DNA of 11,175 nt from Anaerolineales bacterium UBA3940. Lineage in GTDB: Bacteria > Chloroflexota > Anaerolineae > Aggregatilineales > UBA3940. The stretch spans positions 1 to 11,175 of the forward strand of contig DGDY01000160.1 in the NCBI GenBank assembly GCA_002385675.1, in the 5' to 3' direction. A program made the position numbers and the translations under genes. How positions within the stretch are numbered: position 1 is the first letter of the stretch; each line of letters begins with the position of its first letter. Shown here one piece after another: positions 6,399 through 11,175 of the stretch. The notes below the pieces were generated by a model that was not told the origin of the DNA, searched no databases, and saw nothing but the letters and a program-made list of their open reading frames with translations.

Positions 6399-6438
6399 CG
6401 GGGAGCCTGCATGCACGAGCAGGCTCCCCGCTTTGCTT
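6399..6438 (+). terminator. Intrinsic terminator after the FecR gene
   Basis: CGGGGAGCCTGC (6399-6410) and GCAGGCTCCCCG (6419-6430) form a perfect 12-base-pair stem with an eight-base loop. It is followed by CTTTGCTT, a weak T-rich tail. The position, 28 bases past the stop, fits. Confidence 0.8.
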
Positions 6439-6464
6439 CCGGCTATCGCCGCGCCGCTGACCCG

Positions 6465-6492
6465 GTGAAAAACGGCGGCGCAGTGGTATAAT
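6465..6492 (+). promoter_or_regulatory. Extended -10 promoter of the guanidine-export operon
   Basis: TGGTATAAT (6484-6492) is a perfect extended -10. GTGAAA (6465-6470) is a 4-of-6 match to -35 at 16 bases. Transcription would begin near 6497-6500, at the 5' edge of the riboswitch. An inverted repeat GCGCCGC/GCGGCGC (6451-6457 and 6475-6481) overlaps the -35 region. Confidence 0.7.
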
Positions 6493-6494
6493 CC

Positions 6495-6580
6495 GGAGAG
6501 TTCCACGCAAGTACGTGAGTCCCCTCTAGGGGAAGTGCCACGCCCTGTTATCTGACAGAAGGATACAAGGCCTGGGAGAT
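6495..6580 (+). promoter_or_regulatory. Putative ykkC / guanidine-I riboswitch aptamer
   Basis: The stretch ends in GGATACAAGGCCTGGGAGAT (6561-6580), which resembles the conserved GGGAUAAAAGCCCGGGAGA of ykkC-class RNAs. Upstream lie a short hairpin CACG-CAAGTA-CGTG, CCCCTCTAGGGG, an ACG triplet (6539-6541) and CTGT/ACAG arms. The aptamer length (about 86 bases), the start of transcription at its edge, the overlap with a downstream terminator, and the ykkC-ykkD genes it precedes all match the B. subtilis ykkCD arrangement. The 5' half diverges from the consensus I remember, so the class call rests mainly on the 3' core, the architecture and the genes. Guanidine binding should relieve termination. 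Confidence 0.62.
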
Positions 6581-6614
6581 GCACTCGACGGTGATCTCGT
6601 GGGCTTTTTGTTTT
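6570..6614 (+). terminator. Riboswitch expression-platform terminator
   Basis: GCCTGGGAGAT (6570-6580), the conserved 3' end of the aptamer, pairs with ATCTCGTGGGC (6594-6604), with one G-G mismatch and two G-U pairs. CAC/GTG extends the stem inside. TTTTTGTTTT follows at once (6605-6614). Because it uses the aptamer's own conserved strand, ligand binding and termination should be mutually exclusive. Confidence 0.75.
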
Positions 6615-6646
6615 GCGTGCTGTGCCGAGTCGGAGGTTTTGCCTGT

Positions 6647-6988
6647 ATGACAGCTAACTGGATCAGCGTTATCGTTGCCGCTGTTTTTGAAGTCTGCTGG
6701 GTGATCGGCCTGAAGCATGCCGACAGCTTCCTGGCCTGGCTGGGAACGGCCATCGCGGTCTTTATCAGCTTTTATCTGTTGATAATGGCTGGCAGGAAGC
6801 TCCCCGTCGGCACGGTGTACGCCGTATTCGTGGGGCTGGGCACCGCCGGGACGGTGATTTCGGACATCGTGCTCTTCGGCGAGCCATTCAAACCCACAAC
6901 GCTCCTGTTGATCGCGGTCTTGCTGGCGGGCGTTATCGGGTTGAAGCTCGTCACGGACGACCATGTCGAAGGGAGGGCTGAGGCGTAA
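6647..6988 (+). CDS. ykkC: YkkC-like SMR exporter subunit (guanidinium export)
   Basis: A 113-residue SMR-family protein with four hydrophobic helices. The essential membrane glutamate is E15 in [17 protein letters not shown]. That motif together with [18 protein letters not shown] and GVIGLKLVT closely matches B. subtilis YkkC (112 residues, from memory). The start is the ATG with GGAGG ten bases upstream; an in-frame GTG at 6599 lies inside the terminator and is rejected. YkkC and YkkD form a two-component proton-coupled pump whose physiological substrate is guanidinium. The stop overlaps the ykkD ATG as TAATG, so the subunits are coupled. The upstream riboswitch supports guanidine over a general drug-export role. 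Confidence 0.92.
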   Translation: MTANWISVIVAAVFEVCWVIGLKHADSFLAWLGTAIAVFISFYLLIMAGRKLPVGTVYAVFVGLGTAGTVISDIVLFGEPFKPTTLLLIAVLLAGVIGLKLVTDDHVEGRAEA

Positions 6989-7302
6989 TGGCCTGGGTGG
7001 CTCTTGTCGTCGCCGGTTTATTCGAGATGTTCGGCGTGACGATGATCGGCAAGCTGCACCGGGACCGCAACTGGCAGTCGCTGGTGTTGCTCCTGCTCGG
7101 GTTTGGGGCGAGCTTTTTCTTCCTGTCTATCGCCATGCGGACTCTGCCGATGGGCGTAGCCTACGCCATCTGGACCGGGATCGGTGCGTCGGGCGGGGCG
7201 GTGCTGGGGATGCTCCTGTACGGCGAGTCGAAAGACTGGCGGCGCGTAGTCTTTATCGCCATGGTGCTGGGCGCAGCAGTCGGGCTGAAGCTCGTCTCGT
7301 GA
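6988..7302 (+). CDS. ykkD: YkkD-like SMR exporter subunit (guanidinium export)
   Basis: A 104-residue SMR partner of YkkC, with E13 in the first helix (VAGLFEMFGVTMIGK) and four hydrophobic helices. SIAMRTLPMGVAYAIWTGIG (47-66) and the end AAVGLKLVS match B. subtilis YkkD (about 105 residues, from memory). It shares one base with the ykkC stop, and GGGAGGGCTGAGG in the end of ykkC serves as ribosome site. Paired SMR subunits insert in opposite orientations to form one transporter. The stop lies 11 bases from the convergent kinase gene with no terminator between them. Confidence 0.92.
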   Translation: MAWVALVVAGLFEMFGVTMIGKLHRDRNWQSLVLLLLGFGASFFFLSIAMRTLPMGVAYAIWTGIGASGGAVLGMLLYGESKDWRRVVFIAMVLGAAVGLKLVS

Positions 7303-7313
7303 GCGGCCTGCCG

Positions 7314-10300
7314 TTACGATACCTGGTGCTTGAAGTCCTGAATCGCGTACACGTTCATCGGCTCGCCGATGCGGTGGCTCGTCGCCGGATCTAGCAGCTT
7401 CGCCGTGACGCGGTCGGCGGCAACGCGATAAGTCGCCGCGCTGGCGAGGATCTCATCGGGCTGTGCGGCGCGGCTCAGGCGCATGGCGAGGTCCACGGTG
7501 TCGCCGAGCGCGGTGTAGGTATAGCGGCTGCCCGTGCCAGTGTAGCCCACGACCGTCTTGCCGGTGGCAACGGCGTACGAGAAGTCGATCAACTGGTGTG
7601 GGTGATCGGAAGGCAGCGACTCGTGGTAGGCGCGTACCCGCCGCCGGCATTCCCATGCGGCGCGTGTCGCCAGCACCGGGTGGTTGGGCTGGATGAGCGG
7701 CGCGTTGAACACCGCCATGATGCGGTCGCCCGACTGCTGCGTGATCGTGCCCTCGTGCTCGAAAATGGCCTGCACGGCGAAGTCGAGGAAGGTGTTGATC
7801 ATCGAGAGCACCTCCTCCGGCGTGTGGCGGGCTGCATAGCCCGAGTAGCCCCGCAGCCGTATGATCAACACCGACGTCTCCTGCAACTGCCCGCCCAGGT
7901 TGATCTGCCCCTGGCGTACGGCTTCGAGCGCGGCGTGCGCTACGCGCGGCGTGACACGCGCCTGGAACAGGCTGAGGATCTGCCGTCGCTCGCGGTCCTC
8001 CACCCAGAAGCGGTACACGGTGACCATCAGGTAGCTCAGGCCGATGGTCATGAACGGGTAGAAGAGGTCCACCAGCAGTCCCTGATAGTCAAACAGCCAG
8101 CTCGCCACGAGGAAATACACCGTGCCGACGATCACGCCTGCGACCAGCCCGACCCAGGGGCGGGTGCTCAGCAGCCCCACGATCACCCCCAGCACCACCA
8201 TGATCGCGATGCGCAGCGAAAGCGGCGCGAGCTGGATGAACCGGCCCGACCAGATCGTCTCGATGGCGTTGGCGAGGATCTCGACGCCGTACATGGGCCG
8301 CCCGTTCTGGCTGACGGCGGTCAGGTAGCGGTCAGGTTCGGCGGTGGCCGTAATGCCGACGAGCACGATCTTGTCGCGGAAGGCCTCGGCGGGGACCTTC
8401 CCGTCGAGCACATCCTCGTAGCTGACCATGCGGAAGGTCGTCCTGTCGGGCGAGGCGGGCGGCCCCGCGTAGTGGACGAGCATCTCCGTCCAGGCGTTAA
8501 CCGGGATTTCCCGCCCGGCGAACAGCAGCTTGCCGTTTGATATCGGCACGCTCTCGATGCTGCCGCTCGCGTCGGTCGCCTCGCCGAGGTAGACCTGGAT
8601 CGCGGCGAGGGCGAGGTTGGGGTACAGCTCGCCGCCGAGCGACGCGACGAGCGGCAGCCGCCGCACGTAGCCGTCTTCGTCGTGCCGGAAGTTGGTGTGC
8701 CCCAGCGCGACGGATGACGCCGCCAGCGAGGGGACGGGCTGCAGGCTGGCCTCAAACTCCAGCGGGCCGCTCTCCCGGTGGAAGGCGTCGCCCTGCCCCA
8801 GAATGGGCTGCACGACATTCCCCGCCCGCCGCATGGCCGCTCGCAGGATCTCGTCGTCCTCGGTTGAGGAGACGAACGTGAAGTCCAGCACGATGACATC
8901 CGCGCCCGCGTCGCTCAACTTCCGGATCAGGTCAGCGTGTAGCGAGCGGGGCCAGGCGCTCCAGCGTCCGTAGCGCTCCAGCGTCTCATCGGTGATCTCG
9001 ACGATGGTCACAACATCGCTGACCGGGTACGGCTGGTACAGGATATCCCGCATCTGCGTGTTGGTGCTGGAGAGCAGCCCCAGCATCATCAGCATAACTA
9101 CCAGCCCCGCGCCGAGCAGGCCGATCGCCGCACGGGACCATGACAGTACGGCGCGGTCCTCAAGGAACTCCTCGCGGATGCGCTCGAACGTACTGCGGAA
9201 GCGCACGTCGAGCGGCGTCCAGGCAGGCAGGCCGCCCGCCGCTGCCCGCACCTCTTGCAGCGCTTCGAGCATACGCGCATCGCTGATGCCCCGCTCACGC
9301 GAGTCGAGCAGCGCCTGGAAGCCCGTCTCGCTGCGGCCCAGCCCGATCAGGCGGGCGGCCTGCCGTGCGAAGGGGCTTTCCCGCAGCGCGAGGCGGGCCA
9401 GCTTGACGTCGCCGTCCCGCGAGAAGGCCACTGGCCGCCAGCGGTCGACGGGCGGCAGCCAGCGCTCCAGCAGTGTCAGAGCATTGCTGCGCATCGCGCT
9501 CGCGCCGCCCTGCGCCGCCACGTCGATCAGCGCCTGAACGGCGGCGTCGGAGAGCCGGGCGATCTGAATGACGTCCGGCCCGGCGTCGATCATCTGCGCG
9601 AGCGTGCGCTCGACGGCGTCGGGCCGCGACGACAGGATCACGTGCTCGCACACGCGCAGACGCATGGCGGGGTCGTCCGCGTACTGCCACCAGTACTGCT
9701 GGTTGTGCCCGTACAGCAGCGCCCCCTGCAGCAAAAACTCTAGCTGACCGTCAGCCAGCGGCGGGGCGGTTTCTACATCGCGATAGGCCGCGTCGATGTA
9801 GGCGAACTCGGTCAGCGAGGCGGGGGACGGCGTGCCCGGCTTCCAGCCGTCGCTGCGCTGCACGAGCAGCATCTGGGCGTCGGCGCGGAGCAGGTCGGCC
9901 TCTTCCACGGCGGTACGATGCCAGTGGCGGTCAAGCTGCATGTCCTCCACAAGCTCATCGGGGAGGCCGTCGAGCAGCAGTTGGAAGGCCTCACGGGCCG
10001 AGTCGGGCCGGTCCTGCGGCTCCGGCGCGGCGAGCACACACAGCCTGACGAGCAGCGACGGCAGCAGGTCGGCGTACGGGTCTATATCGTAGAGCCGGCT
10101 CCTAACCGAGCGGGGGTCGGCGGTAATCTCGCCTTCGTCGCTGCGTTCCGGCAGGGTGCCGGTGAGCATTTCATACAGCAGGATGCCCAGACTATAAATG
10201 TCAGAGCGCGGCGTGAGTCCCCCTCTGCTGTGCTGCTCCGGCGAGGCGTAGAACGTCGTGCCACGCCCGGTGTGCAGCGGGAGCGTATCCTCGGTGAGCC

Positions 10301-10784
10301 GCCGGGCCAGCCCGAAGTCGGTGAGGTAGGCGCGGCCTTCCGCATCGAGCAGGATATTGCTCGGCTTGAGGTCTCGATGCACGATGCGCTGGCTGTGCAG
10401 GTAGTCGAGCGCGGAGACGATGTCGGCGGCAAGGCAGAGCGTGTGCTGCACGGTCAGCGGCCCCTGCCGCAGCAGGTCGGTCACACTGCCGCCTGTCGCG
10501 TAGCGCATCGTAAAGTAGTAGAACTCGCTGGACGTGCCGAAGCGGTACAGCGGCAGGATGTTCGGGTGGCTGAAGCTGGCGATGAGGTGCACCTGCCGCT
10601 CGAAGTCGGCGGAGATCAGCGCGGGCTGCGTGCCCGCCGTGGGGATCAGCTTCACCGCGACGACGCGCTGCCTGGTCTGGTCCCAGCCGGACCACACGGC
10701 GGCTTCTCCGCCCCGCCCGAGTTCTTCCAGCAGGACGAAATCTTCCATCTGGTAACCGGCTCGCAAGGACTGCCTGGCGACCAT
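7314..10784 (-). CDS. Ser/Thr kinase - CHASE2 sensor - degenerate class III cyclase fusion
   Basis: A single 1,156-residue protein. Positions here count from an in-frame TTG at 10790, two codons upstream; the ATG is preferred because AGGGAG lies ten bases before it. The kinase (about 16-275) has LGRGGEAAV, K47, HRD (138-140), N145, DFG (158-160) and SPE, but Q66 stands where the alpha-C glutamate is expected. A helical, HEAT-like linker runs to about 545. One transmembrane helix (552-573), a CHASE2 domain (about 575-850) and three more helices (857-875, 880-900, 905-927) put kinase and cyclase in the cytoplasm and the sensor outside. The cyclase domain (970-1150) keeps D1022 and R1104 but has R978 for the first metal Asp, Q1018 for the substrate Lys and D1100 for the transition-state Asn. 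It is probably inactive or a regulatory module. Confidence 0.9.
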   Translation of the reverse strand: MVARQSLRAGYQMEDFVLLEELGRGGEAAVWSGWDQTRQRVVAVKLIPTAGTQPALISADFERQVHLIASFSHPNILPLYRFGTSSEFYYFTMRYATGGSVTDLLRQGPLTVQHTLCLAADIVSALDYLHSQRIVHRDLKPSNILLDAEGRAYLTDFGLARRLTEDTLPLHTGRGTTFYASPEQHSRGGLTPRSDIYSLGILLYEMLTGTLPERSDEGEITADPRSVRSRLYDIDPYADLLPSLLVRLCVLAAPEPQDRPDSAREAFQLLLDGLPDELVEDMQLDRHWHRTAVEEADLLRADAQMLLVQRSDGWKPGTPSPASLTEFAYIDAAYRDVETAPPLADGQLEFLLQGALLYGHNQQYWWQYADDPAMRLRVCEHVILSSRPDAVERTLAQMIDAGPDVIQIARLSDAAVQALIDVAAQGGASAMRSNALTLLERWLPPVDRWRPVAFSRDGDVKLARLALRESPFARQAARLIGLGRSETGFQALLDSRERGISDARMLEALQEVRAAAGGLPAWTPLDVRFRSTFERIREEFLEDRAVLSWSRAAIGLLGAGLVVMLMMLGLLSSTNTQMRDILYQPYPVSDVVTIVEITDETLERYGRWSAWPRSLHADLIRKLSDAGADVIVLDFTFVSSTEDDEILRAAMRRAGNVVQPILGQGDAFHRESGPLEFEASLQPVPSLAASSVALGHTNFRHDEDGYVRRLPLVASLGGELYPNLALAAIQVYLGEATDASGSIESVPISNGKLLFAGREIPVNAWTEMLVHYAGPPASPDRTTFRMVSYEDVLDGKVPAEAFRDKIVLVGITATAEPDRYLTAVSQNGRPMYGVEILANAIETIWSGRFIQLAPLSLRIAIMVVLGVIVGLLSTRPWVGLVAGVIVGTVYFLVASWLFDYQGLLVDLFYPFMTIGLSYLMVTVYRFWVEDRERRQILSLFQARVTPRVAHAALEAVRQGQINLGGQLQETSVLIIRLRGYSGYAARHTPEEVLSMINTFLDFAVQAIFEHEGTITQQSGDRIMAVFNAPLIQPNHPVLATRAAWECRRRVRAYHESLPSDHPHQLIDFSYAVATGKTVVGYTGTGSRYTYTALGDTVDLAMRLSRAAQPDEILASAATYRVAADRVTAKLLDPATSHRIGEPMNVYAIQDFKHQVS

Positions 10785-10849
10785 GCTCAAGCTGCTCCCT
10801 AAGCCACGAAGTCAAGTCAGCGGTGTGCGCAGGTGTTGCACTCGGCATG

Positions 10850-10878
10850 AGTTTAGCAGGAGCGGGGCATTTTGGAAA
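10850..10878 (-). promoter_or_regulatory. Candidate promoter of the kinase-CHASE2 gene
   Basis: On the minus strand TTTCCA (10878-10873) is followed after 17 bases by TGC-TAAACT (-10 at 10855-10850). Each hexamer matches consensus at 4 of 6, and the TGn extension helps. The leader would be about 58 bases. It is only suggestive. Confidence 0.35.
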
Positions 10879-10916
10879 AAGGCGGGGCGGGGTAAGGAGC
10901 AAAGCCACCGCGACGT

Positions 10917-10939
10917 GCAAGACGCTTCTAGCGTTTTGC
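10917..10939. terminator. Hairpin between the ABC permease and kinase genes
   Basis: GCAAGACGCT (10917-10926) and AGCGTTTTGC (10930-10939) form a ten-pair stem with one mismatch (a G-U pair in plus-strand RNA) around TCT. It lies about 50 bases past the permease stop, so it may end that transcript, but no T-run follows on either strand. Confidence 0.4.
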
Positions 10940-10990
10940 CTGGCAGGTTCCGCATCGCGAAACCGACACAAACGTACGCACTGCCGTATG

Positions 10991-11175
10991 TTATTCGTAC
11001 ACCAGCACCTCGGCGACGCTCATGCGCGAGGCCCGGTACGCGGGCACGAAGCTCGCGAGGATGCACAGCACAACCGTCACGCCGAGCCAGATCAGCCCGC
11101 CGTCCGTCGAGAACGTGTAGCGCAGCGGCGTCCCCAGGAAAGCCATGCCGATCATGTCGCTGAGCGGGCGGCTGA
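10991..11175 (-). CDS. ABC transporter permease, FtsX/MacB-like, C-terminal fragment
   Basis: The last 60 residues of a gene that enters from the right edge. They read LSDMIGMAFLGTPLRYTF, then a hydrophobic segment GLIWLGVTVVLCILASFVPA, then YRASRMSVAEVLVYE and a TAA stop. A final membrane helix followed by PAYRASRMSVAEVLxYE is the signature ending of FtsX/MacB-type permeases, which drive export or envelope remodelling with an ATPase partner. The substrate cannot be told. The fragment is cut by the window, not broken. It runs in the same direction as the kinase gene, about 200 bases upstream of it. Confidence 0.85.
   Translation of the reverse strand, partial: SRPLSDMIGMAFLGTPLRYTFSTDGGLIWLGVTVVLCILASFVPAYRASRMSVAEVLVYE

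Noticed and set aside
5436..6584. 382-codon minus-strand frame opposite the FecR gene
   Set aside because: Arg-rich low-complexity translation that arises from the Pro/Thr repeat. It also crosses the terminator.
6599..6646. Upstream GTG start for ykkC
   Set aside because: It falls inside the terminator stem and adds residues absent from YkkC. The ATG at 6647 has a clear GGAGG.
9918..10802. 294-codon plus-strand frame opposite the kinase
   Set aside because: Antisense shadow of the kinase domain, without motifs or a ribosome site.
1..11175. CRISPR array, tRNA, rRNA, integrase or insertion sequence
   Set aside because: I saw no regularly spaced repeats, no tRNA-like arms and no transposase or integrase motifs on either strand.

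Overview
This is an 11,175-base, GC-rich bacterial window, probably from a Chloroflexota (Anaerolineae-like) genome. That placement is inference from style: a FecR-type protein with a long Pro/Thr tail, a large kinase-CHASE2-cyclase fusion, a CysO-type cysteine operon, and a GGGGCGGG/CCCGCCCC palindromic repeat between genes. No rRNA or other marker gene is present. Bases 1-19 match the Illumina Nextera mosaic-end adapter exactly, so real sequence starts at about base 20 and the left edge is a contig end.

Region 1 (208-4550, minus strand) is a six-gene sulfur operon. In transcription order it holds a CysM-type cysteine synthase, a JAMM peptidase (Mec), a sulfur-carrier protein ending in Gly-Gly (CysO), a DUF4395 membrane protein, a membrane-anchored thioredoxin, and a MoeZ-type adenylyltransferase-rhodanese. 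This is the full CysO route of cysteine synthesis as known in Mycobacterium tuberculosis. MoeZ charges CysO as a thiocarboxylate, CysM transfers the sulfur to make a CysO-cysteine adduct, and Mec releases cysteine. The DUF4395-thioredoxin pair is an unexplained addition. The mec reading frame carries an apparent one-base deletion near its 3' end. A good sigma70-like promoter lies at 4522-4550, followed by a leader of about 370 bases rich in inverted repeats.

Region 2 (4551-5135) has no convincing gene. It holds an AT-rich stretch with a perfect GGGGAAT/ATTCCCC palindrome next to a TATAAT box.

Region 3 (5136-6438, plus) encodes a membrane-anchored FecR-domain protein with a Pro/Thr-rich tail, followed by an intrinsic terminator.

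Region 4 (6465-7302, plus) is a guanidine-export unit: a promoter with an extended -10, a putative ykkC/guanidine-I riboswitch with a terminator platform, and ykkC and ykkD, which encode the two halves of a small multidrug resistance (SMR) family exporter.

Region 5 (7314-10878, minus) encodes one 1,156-residue protein: Ser/Thr kinase, helical linker, transmembrane helix, extracytoplasmic CHASE2 sensor, three transmembrane helices, and a class III cyclase-like domain that has lost key catalytic residues. Kinase, CHASE2 and FecR modules so close together suggest an envelope-sensing system.

Region 6 (10991-11175, minus) is the C-terminal end of a FtsX/MacB-like ABC transporter permease that continues past the right edge.
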